Below are positions 1 through 8,250 of a DNA stretch of 64,000 nt, piece by piece; within the stretch, counting starts at the first letter, position 1, and each line of letters starts with the position of its first letter. The stretch lies in NCBI RefSeq assembly GCF_029277445.1, contig NZ_CP119569.1, forward strand, positions 62,001 through 126,000. Direction: 5' to 3'. The notes under the pieces are model-generated. The model was not told where the DNA came from. It searched no databases and was given only the letters and a program-made list of their open reading frames with translations. Made by a program: the position numbers and the translations under genes. The DNA comes from Pararhizobium qamdonense. GTDB lineage: Bacteria > Pseudomonadota > Alphaproteobacteria > Rhizobiales > Rhizobiaceae.

Positions 1-527
1 CAAAAGCGGCTCCGAAGAAATGATTTACCAAGATTTAGCGTGAACGCTCTTGAAAGGAATCGAACCACAGTGTGGCTGCGAATCTACTGCGCGGTTTAAA
101 AACCACCCTTTTAGCGCTCTAGCGTTGGGGCAGCCTTCTACATATCTGCAGTTAATTGGCCGACCGCACAGTAAGACCACGTCGAACCTAATAAATCACT
201 GAAGCTCAGCGCTCGATACGCTTGCCAGTCTGCGACAGCATACGTTTAGCCTCGCGCGTCCGTGCGCAGACAAGGGCGCCCCAGAGCTTCTGGCCGACAT
301 GCCAACGTGTATGTTCTGAACCGTGGGTCATTGGATCGCTTTTTGATGTAAACTCTTAAAGACCTTATAGAGGAAACAGGCGGCGAGCTGCAGTCGAGAG
401 ATTGCATCGCAGCAATGCATTTTCGCATTGCACGGTTTTGTCACGGACCTGACTTCGCACAAAGGGAGAGTTTCGTTTCAAAAGCATTTGCAATAGATTA
501 GCTCGACCAAGAGAGTTCAGGACAAGT
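1..527. other. Leading non-coding stretch upstream of the LysR gene
   Basis: I see no confident gene here. On the minus strand an open frame of about 42 codons ends at a stop near 206 with a basic tail (QTGKRIER), but it has no clear ribosome-binding site and I do not recognise it; it may be the end of a decayed gene. No tRNA, IS end or array was seen. The last 100 bases presumably hold the promoter of the LysR gene. Confidence 0.4.
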
Positions 528-1439
528 ATGCAACTCCCCATCAAGTCTATCCTGGTTTTCCACGCAGCCGCACGCGCAGGAAGTATTTCGCGCGCCGCAG
601 AAGAGCTGCGCGTGACACCATCCGCGGTCAGCCAGCAGATTCAGTTGCTGGAAGGTCAACTCGGGGTGACGCTTTTGGCGAAAGCGGGCCGCGGTATCGT
701 CTTGACGGAGGCCGGTGAGCGATATTTCTCGATGATCGCCGATCAGATCGAGCGTATCGAAGACGCCACGGGAACGATCCGGGGATTCAGATCCGTTACA
801 ACATTGACTGTGCGCGCTACCCCCACCCTGTCCAACAAATGGTTGCTGCCCCGGCTAAGCACCCTGCTCGACAAGCATCCCGACCTCGAGCTTCGCCTCG
901 ATGGCACCAACGAACCGACAGACTTCAACCAGGAAGCCGTCGATATCGAGATCCGGCATGGGGACGGCCGCTGGCCGGGTCTTTTCGTCGAGGGTGTCGC
1001 GGACGAACAGTTTTACCCGGTGTGCTCTCCAGACTATGCACCGGCTGGCAGCTTGAAGCCCGAAGACCTTCTTGATCATCGCCTCATCCATTCTGCAAAA
1101 TCGCAAGCACAGTGGAACGGATGGTTTCCGTTAGCGGGAGTTGCTCCGAAAGAACGTTGGCGCCGTATTCTGTTCGACCGGAGTCACATGGCAATTGACG
1201 CTGCGGTCCGGAGCATGGGCATCGCCCTCGAAAGCACGCTCATGATGGGTGACGAGATTGAAAGCGGGCGTCTCGTTTGCCCTGTGGCGTCTCCACCGGT
1301 CGTTCAGATCACGACACAATGGATTGTTTGTCCGCGTGATCATCTTCGACAGAAAAAGGTGCGTATATTTCTCGATTGGTTGCGACTGGAAAGGGAGACT
1401 TGGCAGACAACCTATCCATTGGGCTCCCTGTCACGTTGA
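528..1439 (+). CDS. LysR-family transcriptional regulator (GcvA-like)
   Basis: A 303-residue protein of normal LysR length. The N-terminal winged helix-turn-helix covers about residues 5-64, with the typical core around SISRAAEELRVTPSAVSQQ, and the periplasmic-binding-protein-like effector domain covers about 90-295. The layout resembles GcvA/AmpR-type members. LysR proteins bind a small effector and usually activate a nearby operon. Here the gene runs towards, not away from, the TRAP/gluconokinase operon, and their 3' ends overlap by a few bases (stops at 1439 and 1431). Control of that operon is plausible from proximity only. The target and inducer cannot be read from sequence. Confidence 0.9.
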   Translation: MQLPIKSILVFHAAARAGSISRAAEELRVTPSAVSQQIQLLEGQLGVTLLAKAGRGIVLTEAGERYFSMIADQIERIEDATGTIRGFRSVTTLTVRATPTLSNKWLLPRLSTLLDKHPDLELRLDGTNEPTDFNQEAVDIEIRHGDGRWPGLFVEGVADEQFYPVCSPDYAPAGSLKPEDLLDHRLIHSAKSQAQWNGWFPLAGVAPKERWRRILFDRSHMAIDAAVRSMGIALESTLMMGDEIESGRLVCPVASPPVVQITTQWIVCPRDHLRQKKVRIFLDWLRLERETWQTTYPLGSLSR

Positions 1440-1979
1440 GTGAGCGGGATCAAGCAGTTCTGCCACTGCCCTCTGCGCAAGCAAATCTGGCGGCAGCGCA
1501 ATTTCGAGCCAGATTGCCTCTTCGTCGCTGCCGGGTACCTCCAATGTGGCAAGCTGGCTTTCCAGCAATGAACCGGCGGCGAAGTGCCCCTTCCTTGCTC
1601 CCAGACGCGCTGAGATCAACTCAGGGGAGCCATGCAAGAACAGGAAACGGACCCCTCGTAGCCTTTCTCGCAACAACTCCCGATAGCTGCGCTTCAGGAC
1701 CGAGCAAGCGACGACCACAGGTGATGCGCCGATCGCCAATGCGCTATCACATACGCTGTGTAGCCAAGGCATACGCAGTTCATCCGTCAGGGGATGGCCG
1801 TTGCGCATTCGCTCGACGTTTTCGGGCGAATGCAATTCATCCGCTTCGATGAAGGCGCAGTCGAGAAGGCTGGCGAGACGCCGACCTATCTCTGATTTGC
1901 CGGTTCCCGCGACACCCATGACCACGACAAACCTTGTGTATTGGCCACTCCGGATGAAGGAGGCTTGCTGCCCTGCCAT
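1431..1979 (-). CDS. gntK: Gluconokinase
   Basis: A 182-residue P-loop kinase that phosphorylates gluconate to 6-phosphogluconate with ATP. The Walker A motif GVAGTGKS lies at about residues 22-29, followed by the conserved DELHSPENVERMRNGHPLTD stretch and the ACSVLKRSYRE segment, all typical of the GntK/IdnK family. The start at 1979 was chosen because the preceding dctM gene stops at 1982, so the two are almost abutting, and the family begins close to this point. A much longer in-frame extension upstream lies antisense to the TRAP genes' own frame and is not real. It is the last gene of the TRAP operon, which points to a sugar acid as the imported substrate or as an intermediate. Confidence 0.9.
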   Translation of the reverse strand: MAGQQASFIRSGQYTRFVVVMGVAGTGKSEIGRRLASLLDCAFIEADELHSPENVERMRNGHPLTDELRMPWLHSVCDSALAIGASPVVVACSVLKRSYRELLRERLRGVRFLFLHGSPELISARLGARKGHFAAGSLLESQLATLEVPGSDEEAIWLEIALPPDLLAQRAVAELLDPAHST

Positions 1980-1981
1980 GC

Positions 1982-3262
1982 TCAATACATCCCCAGCAGG
2001 CGAATCGGGCCGAGTGTCAGGATGGGGAAGAGCACAAGAGCGAAGATAGCCAGTGTCAGCACCGCCATCGGCGCAAGCGAACCACGGATGACGTCCTCGA
2101 CCCTCATATTGGCCACCTGAGCTGCGGCAAACAGGCAAACGCCGACCGGTGGCGTCACGAGACCGAGTGTCAGCGTCATGACGGTGACGATCAGAAAGTG
2201 GATGGGATCGATGCCGAGCGCCTCCACCGGCGGCATCAGCACCGGAATGAGGATGAACATGGCCGGAATAGCTTCCATAAAGATGCCGATGATAAGCAGG
2301 AAGACGAAGATGACCAGCATGCCCGTCAACGGACCGAGGTTCATCGCCTGCAGCAGATCCGCAACCTTTTCCGGTAAGCCGTCGTAGGTGAACACCCAGG
2401 CGGCAATCTGGGACGTCGCTGCGATGAACAAGATGGTTCCGGAAATACGTGCCGTCGAGATCAGGATTTCCGGCAATTCGCGAACCGGAAGCGTGCGGTA
2501 GACCAGAACCCCGAGTATGCCGACATAGACGACAGCGATCGCGGCTGCTTCGGTCGGCGTGAACAGGCCGCTGGCGATCCCGATGATCAGGATCAGCGGC
2601 GTCAGCATCGGCAGGATGGCGCGAAGACCGGTGACGACCACCATACGCAGGTTGAAGGGCGAGGGAGGGTTGTAGCCGTAGTAGACGGAATAGAAGTGGT
2701 TGAAGACCATGAAGGCGAAGGCGATGAAGAGGCCTGGCACCAGACCGGCGACAAGCAAAGTCCCGATGGAAACATTGGCGATCGAGCCGGCGATGACGAC
2801 GAGGATCGATGGCGGAATGATCGACGACAATGTCGCAGTACAGAGCGTCATGCCCACCGCATAACCCTTCGGAAAGCCATGGCGCTCCATTGCTTTGATT
2901 TCGATGGCGCCAACAGAGGCAATATCGGCGACCGATGAGCCTGACACGCCGGAGAAAATCACCGATGAGATCACGTTGACGTGGCCCAGGCCGCCCGGCA
3001 ACCAGCCGACGATGGCCTCGGCAAAATCGAAGATGCGTTCTGCGACACGGCCACGCTCCATCACCGTCCCGACCAGAATGAACAGAGGCACCGCAACCAG
3101 CAGAAATGAATTCATCGAGGAGAACATGGTCTGTGACAACAGATCGAGCGGCATCGAGGTGAAGAGCCACAAGGTGGCGACGCTGGCCAGCGCCAAGGCA
3201 ACCGCCAGCGGAATGCCGAGCATGCTGAGCCCGAAAAAGGCGACGAGAAGAAAGACCGACAT
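1982..3262 (-). CDS. dctM: TRAP transporter large permease (DctM)
   Basis: A 426-residue, highly hydrophobic protein matching the usual length of DctM, the large membrane subunit of tripartite ATP-independent periplasmic transporters. About 11-12 transmembrane segments can be read. Family landmarks include the N-terminal FGLSMLGIPLAVALA segment, the SGSSVADIASVGAI stretch, and a C-terminal TPPVGVCLFAAAQVAN loop. It works with DctQ and DctP in sodium-coupled uptake of an organic acid. The gene follows dctQ by 3 bases and precedes gluconokinase by 2, so the cluster is one transcription unit. Confidence 0.95.
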   Translation of the reverse strand: MSVFLLVAFFGLSMLGIPLAVALALASVATLWLFTSMPLDLLSQTMFSSMNSFLLVAVPLFILVGTVMERGRVAERIFDFAEAIVGWLPGGLGHVNVISSVIFSGVSGSSVADIASVGAIEIKAMERHGFPKGYAVGMTLCTATLSSIIPPSILVVIAGSIANVSIGTLLVAGLVPGLFIAFAFMVFNHFYSVYYGYNPPSPFNLRMVVVTGLRAILPMLTPLILIIGIASGLFTPTEAAAIAVVYVGILGVLVYRTLPVRELPEILISTARISGTILFIAATSQIAAWVFTYDGLPEKVADLLQAMNLGPLTGMLVIFVFLLIIGIFMEAIPAMFILIPVLMPPVEALGIDPIHFLIVTVMTLTLGLVTPPVGVCLFAAAQVANMRVEDVIRGSLAPMAVLTLAIFALVLFPILTLGPIRLLGMY

Positions 3263-3265
3263 GGA

Positions 3266-3817
3266 TCAATGTCCTGATTTGATGGACACATCGGCATGGG
3301 CAATTTCGCCCGCCGGAAGTCCGAGTTCGGGAAGGGCGATCAGATCGCGACGGCTGTGCAGTGAGTCGATGATCGCCAAAATCGCAATGACTGCCGACAC
3401 CGGCATGACCATGCCGATGAGCCACATGGGAATGGGCAGAGTCGCAGCCGTTTCGTTCATCATGATCTGCTGGCGCATGAGCGTGAACCCGGTCCAGCCC
3501 ATCAGGCCAAAGAAAAGGACGGATGACCCGACATAGATGGGTACCGCCAGATGCTGGAACAGCCGCCGGCCCATGACGAGGAAGACAACGACGCGGGCGC
3601 TTTCCACAGTTCTAAAACCTGCCGCAAGGCCGAGAAAGACCATCCAGATGAAAAGAAAGCGGGTGGCCTCCTCGGTCCAGGGCAACGGGTGCCCCGACAA
3701 CCGGCCGATAACCTGCAGAAGGACAACGATCAGGACGCCGGCACAGGCAGCACCCGCCGCAACATCGGCAACGATTCTGACCACAGTACCCAGCAGTGAA
3801 CTCATGGAACTACGCAT
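3266..3817 (-). CDS. dctQ: TRAP transporter small permease (DctQ)
   Basis: A 183-residue membrane protein with four hydrophobic segments and the DctQ-type WTEEATRFLFIWMVFLG motif in the second helix pair. It is the small membrane subunit that pairs with DctM. The frame is open further upstream to 3895, but I chose the ATG at 3817 because a GGAAGG ribosome-binding site sits 8 bases before it, and the protein then begins MRSSMSSLLG just before the first helix. The gene lies between dctP and dctM in the same orientation. Confidence 0.9.
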   Translation of the reverse strand: MRSSMSSLLGTVVRIVADVAAGAACAGVLIVVLLQVIGRLSGHPLPWTEEATRFLFIWMVFLGLAAGFRTVESARVVVFLVMGRRLFQHLAVPIYVGSSVLFFGLMGWTGFTLMRQQIMMNETAATLPIPMWLIGMVMPVSAVIAILAIIDSLHSRRDLIALPELGLPAGEIAHADVSIKSGH

Positions 3818-3894
3818 GCGAATGCCCTTCCGAAAGGAGTGCATGGACGGATGGATGCCGGCACCTAATCTTGAGGCAAGGTGCCGGCGAGGCA

Positions 3895-4890
3895 TCAGTT
3901 CGTGGTGGCGAAGGCGCGCGTGCGGTCGAAGAAGGACTGGTCCTTCACCAGTGCAGAGAATTTTTCCTCGAGACCGGCCGCGACATCGACGAAGGCCTTG
4001 CGCTGGTCATCGGTCAGTTCGTTGACCTCCATGCCATTTGCCTTCAGAGTTGCGATGGATTTCTCGATATCGGCCGCGTCATTCTCGGCTTTCCAGGCTT
4101 CCGTCTCCATCGCAGCATCATTCAATGCCGCCTTGAAGGCGTCGCTCAAGCCATCATAGCGTGCCGGATTCATGCCAAGAACCCAGGCATCGGCGATATG
4201 GTTGCTGATCGTTGCGTATTTCTGGACTTCGTAAAGCTTGGCGCTGACCGGCACGTTGATCGGATTTTCCTGACCATCGACGACTTTCAGCTGCAGGGCG
4301 TTATAAACCTCCGCGAAAGCCATCGGTGTCGGGGCGGCACCCATGGCGCCGAAAAACTCGACCCACAGCGGGTTGTTCGGGACGCGCAGCTTCATGCCCT
4401 TCATATCGGCGGGGGACGTGATCGGGAGCTTGGAATTGGTGATCTGGCGTAGCGGACGCGACCAGAGATCGACACCCTTGATGCCGATATTGCCCAGATC
4501 CGACTGCAGTTCCTGGCCGAGATCGCTGTCGAGATAGGCCCGCAACTGCTCGATATTGCGGAACTGGTAGGGTATCGCGATCGCCGTGAACTTGGGATTG
4601 AAGGTCGCGTAGAGCGATGTCGAATTGAGCAGCATATCCAGCGAGCCGCCGGCCAGCTGCTTCACCCCTGCCGACGGGTCGCCGCCATAGAGCGTGCCGT
4701 TCGGGAAGACCTTGATGGTGAGTTCGCCATTGGTCTTGGTGGATACGATCTCGGCAAATTTCTTTGCAGCGAGCGTGATTTCCGACGCGTCCGCGTCCGG
4801 CGTGGACAGCGTCAGGGTTTCCGAGTGGGCGATCGAAGCTGTCATGAGAGCGGCTGCGGCGATCAGGCTGCGAATCGTAAAGTGTTTCAT
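3895..4890 (-). CDS. dctP: TRAP transporter substrate-binding protein (DctP)
   Basis: A 331-residue periplasmic binding protein with a Sec signal peptide (cleavage probably after AHS, about residue 23). The central part has the DctP pattern: LRVPNNPLWVEFFGAMGA, then PTPMAFAEVYNALQ and VDGQENPINV, with the arginine in KLRVP expected to clamp the substrate carboxylate. The start at 4890 is favoured over an ATG two codons earlier because a strong GGGAGGA box is 6 bases upstream of it and directly abuts the earlier ATG. It sets the specificity of the TRAP system; the presence of gluconokinase and a hydroxyacid dehydrogenase suggests a sugar acid. Confidence 0.93.
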   Translation of the reverse strand: MKHFTIRSLIAAAALMTASIAHSETLTLSTPDADASEITLAAKKFAEIVSTKTNGELTIKVFPNGTLYGGDPSAGVKQLAGGSLDMLLNSTSLYATFNPKFTAIAIPYQFRNIEQLRAYLDSDLGQELQSDLGNIGIKGVDLWSRPLRQITNSKLPITSPADMKGMKLRVPNNPLWVEFFGAMGAAPTPMAFAEVYNALQLKVVDGQENPINVPVSAKLYEVQKYATISNHIADAWVLGMNPARYDGLSDAFKAALNDAAMETEAWKAENDAADIEKSIATLKANGMEVNELTDDQRKAFVDVAAGLEEKFSALVKDQSFFDRTRAFATTN

Positions 4891-4936
4891 GGTCATTCCT
4901 CCCGTTGATGGTCAAACTAGCATGCGTTTGGCATGC

Positions 4937-5821
4937 TCATTGTTGATTCATGCGTTGCAGTTCGCGGATGATCCCGCTGTGATCCAGATCGCCATCGCCA
5001 TTATCGACCATAGCCTGGAAGAGCCGGTCAACCTCCTCGCCGACCGGTAGTGTCAAGCCACGGCTTCGCGCAAAAGCCAGCGCCGTGGATGTGTCTTTCA
5101 CCTGATATTTCGCAGGACCGCCGGGCGCAAAATTCCTCTCGACCATGCGCAGCCCGTGCTGCCGGAAGACGGTAGAGTCGGCGAACCCCCCGAGCAACGC
5201 TTCACGGACCCGGGCGGGGTTCGCTCCGCCACGCTCTGCCAGCGTCAGCGCTTCGGCGACAGCGCAGATCGTCGATGCGACGATCAGCTGGTTTGCAAGC
5301 TTCGTCAGCGCACCGCTGCCGGATGGGCCGACATGCGTGACACGTCCAAGACAGGCAAAGACCGGATCGAGGCGGTCAACAGCCGCCTGGTCACCACCGG
5401 CCATAATCGCCAACGTACCTTCCTTGGCCCCTTTTTCCCCACCCGAAACCGGTGCATCGAGACAGGCGATGCCTCGTGCTGCAGATGCCTCGCCGATCGC
5501 AATGGCCGTTTCCACGGGGATGGAGCTCATAACGACCAGCATCGACCCCGGCCGCATTGCTTGCACAACGCCGCCGCCGCCAAGCAATACCGCTTCGCAA
5601 ACCGGGCCGGAGCTGAGCATGCAGACGACCACATCCGCATCTTTCGCTGCGGCGTCTGCCCGCTCCACGATCGAAATACCTTTCGACTGAAGAGCAGCGG
5701 TCTTTTCCACTGTCCGGTTCCAGGCCTCAACCTGGAAGCCTCCTTCAGCCAGGCGACCGGCCATAGGCGCACCCATGATGCCAGTACCAATGACGGCGAT
5801 GCGATGAATCGTGCTGGTCAT
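4937..5821 (-). CDS. 3-hydroxyisobutyrate dehydrogenase-family oxidoreductase (tartronate-semialdehyde reductase-like)
   Basis: A 294-residue beta-hydroxyacid dehydrogenase. The N-terminal Rossmann motif is GTGIMGAPMA, the substrate-binding DAPVSGGEKGA motif lies near residue 121, and the catalytic lysine is in GALTKLANQL (family GxxxKxxNN, here NQ). Members oxidise or reduce beta-hydroxy acids such as 3-hydroxyisobutyrate, D-glycerate/tartronate semialdehyde or threonate with NAD(P). It sits directly upstream of dctP in the TRAP operon, so it probably acts on the imported acid or a breakdown product. The exact substrate is not decidable from sequence. Confidence 0.9.
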   Translation of the reverse strand: MTSTIHRIAVIGTGIMGAPMAGRLAEGGFQVEAWNRTVEKTAALQSKGISIVERADAAAKDADVVVCMLSSGPVCEAVLLGGGGVVQAMRPGSMLVVMSSIPVETAIAIGEASAARGIACLDAPVSGGEKGAKEGTLAIMAGGDQAAVDRLDPVFACLGRVTHVGPSGSGALTKLANQLIVASTICAVAEALTLAERGGANPARVREALLGGFADSTVFRQHGLRMVERNFAPGGPAKYQVKDTSTALAFARSRGLTLPVGEEVDRLFQAMVDNGDGDLDHSGIIRELQRMNQQ

Positions 5822-5839
5822 GGCTGTATGTCCTGCATA

Positions 5840-6163
5840 TCAAGGATATTGCCGCTCCGAGAAGCGAACCGGCCTCTCCTCCACGATCAGTGGCGGGAAA
5901 GCCTCGCGAAAACGCCCCAGGTGAGGCGTTTCCAGATGGGCATCAAACGCCGCGCGGTTGTCGTAGACTTCGTAGAAGACGACCGTATCGTCGGAACCTT
6001 CCGGGCGGATAACGTCGAACTGTCGGCAACCCGGCTCATCGGCGACCGAGTGTTTCGCGTCGTCACGCGCTGCCTCCAGAAAAGCGGCGAGCTTGCTGGG
6101 CTTTACCTGGAACTCCGCAATCACGACGAAGGCCTTGTTGTTTAGCATTGTCACGACACTCAC
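5840..6163 (-). CDS. Antibiotic-biosynthesis-monooxygenase (ABM) fold protein
   Basis: A 107-residue protein with the dimeric alpha+beta barrel pattern of the ABM/YgiN family: an opening strand AFVVIAEFQVKPSKL, then EPGCRQFDVIRPEGSDD, VVFYEVYDNRAAFDAHLETPH and a closing helix with FRE. Such proteins are quinol or small-molecule monooxygenases or simple isomerase-like helpers in catabolic operons. The GTG start at 6163 overlaps the stop of the upstream oxidoreductase by 4 bases, which suggests translational coupling; an ATG five codons later is an alternative. Confidence 0.85.
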   Translation of the reverse strand: MSVVTMLNNKAFVVIAEFQVKPSKLAAFLEAARDDAKHSVADEPGCRQFDVIRPEGSDDTVVFYEVYDNRAAFDAHLETPHLGRFREAFPPLIVEERPVRFSERQYP

Positions 6164-7518
6164 TCCGCCGCGATCTTGGAGGGGCGGAAACGATCTTCCA
6201 TCTCCCGACGAAGTGTGACGACGTCCAGGTCCTTGACGATTTCGACGTCATCGAACGACACGATCTGGTCTTTCTTGATCGCGCGCTTGAGCTTAACATT
6301 ATGTGCAAGGCCGATCGGCAGCGCCTTCAGGTCGAGACTGCGGCTTGCGGGAATGGCATTGGCCCAGACAGCATAACCGCCCTCGCCGTCCAGCATCTCG
6401 CCGGGCTGCATGTCCTTCTTTGCAGTCGCGACCGCATCGCCACGGAACTCCTTGGAGGATCCGGTCGGCTCGTTGCGGAGCACAGCTGACAGCACACTGA
6501 TCGACGTTTCGAGGCCGATGATGTGGAAGGGGCGCCACATCGACGCATACCAGCCCGACGGATCGGTCAGCAGGCCGTACTGCTTGAAGCAGGCACGCGC
6601 ATATTCGTTATGAGCCTTGAATGTGACGAAGACGCCGTAACGGATGTTGTTGAACACCTCACGGCCGTCCGGCTCCTGGCTCGCGGCGATATCGACAAGA
6701 CCCGAGCGCGCCATACGACCACCATCGGCGACCGGACGGAAGACCCGAGCCAGGTCATGCAGACCCGCCGGCGGGAATGCGAGGCCGTCATCAGGGCAAT
6801 CAAGGCCCGTACCATTGGCAACCGCCGCCATCTCGATCGCGGCCTTTGTGCCATCGGTGAAGGAGTTGTAGAGTTTTGGATTGAGATTGTCGGCAGCCAC
6901 CTGTTCCTCGGTCCAGCCGAACAGGCCCCAGACCGTATCCGGCGTGGAATAACGGTAGCGCGGCTCGAAATTCATGCCCTTGCCGGCGGATGTGATTTCA
7001 AAGCCCGTGGCTCTGGCCCAATCGACCAGTTCGCAGATAAGTGCTGGTTGGTCGCCATAAGCCATGGAGTAGATCAAGCCCTTGGCACGGGCTTTTTCCG
7101 CGAGGATCGGCCCGACCATGACGTCAGCCTCGACATTGACCATGACAACATGCTTGTTGTGTTCGATCGCGCCAAGCGCATGGCGGGTGCCGGCAATCGG
7201 GTGGCCGGTCGCTTCAATGATGCACTCGATATCGCCGCATTCGAACAATGCGTTGACATCGTCGGTTACGAAGGTGGTGCCATTCTTGATCGCATCGCCA
7301 CTGCTGGTGGCGGAGTAGCGCTCCTTCGGCCAACCGACGCGGTTCATGGACTCCTTCGCCTTGCCCACGTCGAGGTCGGCAACAGCAACCATATGGAGAC
7401 CATCGATGCGCTGCGCCTGAGCCAACACCATCGAGCCGAACTTGCCAGCGCCAATCAGCCCGACCCGTACGGGTCTACCACTTGCAGCACGCGACGAAAG
7501 AAGAGAATAGAGATTCAT
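6160..7518 (-). CDS. NAD-dependent oxidoreductase with C-terminal SAF domain
   Basis: A 452-residue protein with an N-terminal Rossmann fold of the homoserine-dehydrogenase/Gfo-Idh type (VGLIGAGKFGSMV near residue 19) and a C-terminal SAF domain (around GLAHNVKLKRAIKKDQIV and FDDVEIV). Related two-domain proteins occur in rhizobial sugar-acid gene clusters, but their reactions are mostly unassigned. The start at 7518 was chosen over a longer frame to 7608 because a GAGGA-type site precedes it and the Rossmann fold then begins normally. It is the first gene of the TRAP operon, so its promoter lies in 7519-7800. Confidence 0.85.
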   Translation of the reverse strand: MNLYSLLSSRAASGRPVRVGLIGAGKFGSMVLAQAQRIDGLHMVAVADLDVGKAKESMNRVGWPKERYSATSSGDAIKNGTTFVTDDVNALFECGDIECIIEATGHPIAGTRHALGAIEHNKHVVMVNVEADVMVGPILAEKARAKGLIYSMAYGDQPALICELVDWARATGFEITSAGKGMNFEPRYRYSTPDTVWGLFGWTEEQVAADNLNPKLYNSFTDGTKAAIEMAAVANGTGLDCPDDGLAFPPAGLHDLARVFRPVADGGRMARSGLVDIAASQEPDGREVFNNIRYGVFVTFKAHNEYARACFKQYGLLTDPSGWYASMWRPFHIIGLETSISVLSAVLRNEPTGSSKEFRGDAVATAKKDMQPGEMLDGEGGYAVWANAIPASRSLDLKALPIGLAHNVKLKRAIKKDQIVSFDDVEIVKDLDVVTLRREMEDRFRPSKIAAE

Positions 7519-7730
7519 AAGACAGCGTCCTCGACTAGGGAATGAATATGAGGAGTGCCCCGCAAACGTCAGTGCACAAGGGCTCGCCGCAGCAAGGCGT
7601 CTCGCCAAGCTGGTTCGCGGTGGCTTGAATGCACTCTAATTTCCTCCGGGGAAGCGCGGGTTAGCCGCCACTCCCAGCTGCCTCCCAAGCAGCTCTGATC
7701 AAACCCTATTCCACAGGAGAACTTAGCTCA

Positions 7731-7768
7731 ATTTAGAAAGATGGAGAAAAATGTTAGATTTTCTAAAT
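7731..7768. promoter_or_regulatory. Inverted repeat ATTTAGAAA / TTTCTAAAT upstream of the TRAP operon
   Basis: A perfect 9-bp inverted repeat (7731-7739 and 7760-7768) separated by 20 bases, so the half-sites are about 29 bp centre to centre, close to three helical turns. It lies some 210 bp before the first gene of the TRAP operon in an otherwise gene-free stretch. A dimeric regulator could bind both halves with looping or as a tetramer, as LysR-type regulators often do. This is inference; a simple AT-rich chance repeat cannot be excluded. Confidence 0.4.
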
Positions 7769-8149
7769 ATTCCAGGCCGTTCCCGTTTTCGGTGACCTGA
7801 GACTTTTTGCTAAAGCGCTACCAGGACGATAGCCATTCAGCGCATGGCCAAAGTTAAGCGCCATGTCTCTAACGCCTTGAAAGGACTCTAACCCTAGACC
7901 AGTAATTCCACTGTCAGTTTGGCATCCGGCGGCGGGCCGCCGTCCAGAGTCAGGGATCGGCGATGCTTTGCTGTGGCATGACATAGGCCTATGACTGAAC
8001 ATTACGGATTTTTGTTTTCTTGAGTCTTGGCCTCGGTCCGCGCCCGAAACCCTCCCTTAATCCACTGAATTCCTTTGTACCTAGACGTTAGGAGGACTCT
8101 GCAACTCAGTCAGCCTTTGCGGCAAAATCGAGTGTGTCCCATCACAACT

Positions 8150-8182
8150 ACATAAAAGGTATTAACATGATGCCTTTTATGT
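8150..8182. promoter_or_regulatory. Perfect 10-bp inverted repeat ACATAAAAGG / CCTTTTATGT
   Basis: Arms at 8150-8159 and 8173-8182 with a 13-base spacer, about 70 bases before the peptidase gene. The left arm is followed by AAGGTATT (8156-8163), which recurs in the neighbouring repeat at 8185-8205. Clustered copies just upstream of a promoter-proximal gene fit an operator, for which the GntR-type regulator encoded at 10745 is the obvious candidate, or a hairpin in the leader transcript. Confidence 0.45.
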
Positions 8183-8184
8183 GT

Positions 8185-8205
8185 AAGGTATTGGCGAAAT
8201 ACCTT
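8185..8205. promoter_or_regulatory. Inverted repeat AAGGTATT / AATACCTT
   Basis: A perfect 8-bp inverted repeat (8185-8192 and 8198-8205) around a 5-base spacer GGCGA, spaced like a classical dimer operator. Together with the third AAGGTATT copy at 8156-8163 it forms a cluster ending about 45 bases before the peptidase start. FadR/GntR-type regulators bind short palindromes of this size, so autoregulation of the peptidase-permease-GntR unit is a reasonable inference. Confidence 0.45.
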
Positions 8206-8250
8206 TAGGTGTCGTGAACATCCAAACAATGGGGACCTATCTTGGACATA

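Larger units (their letters stand above)
7519..8250. other. Gene-free divergent promoter region
   Basis: About 730 bases lie between the leftward TRAP operon and the rightward peptidase/permease genes. Short open frames here (for example a minus-strand frame at 7763-8002) have no ribosome-binding site and no recognisable product. The region holds three inverted repeats (7731-7768, 8150-8182, 8185-8205) and a GC-rich GGCGGC-gg-GCCGCC palindrome at 7928-7941. It presumably carries both operons' promoters. Confidence 0.6.

Noticed and set aside
1..200. Possible tRNA or IS end at the left edge
   Set aside because: No cloverleaf, CCA end or terminal inverted repeat could be built.
1980..3425. Long minus-strand open frame extending gluconokinase upstream through the TRAP genes
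   Set aside because: It overlaps dctM completely in another frame; the translated sequence is arginine/histidine-rich shadow, and gluconokinase homology begins only at about 1979.
6523..7545. 340-codon plus-strand open frame opposite the SAF oxidoreductase
   Set aside because: Antisense shadow of a well-supported gene; no ribosome-binding site and no recognisable family.
7763..8002. Minus-strand 79-codon open frame
   Set aside because: No ribosome-binding site or family; lies in the regulatory region with several palindromes.
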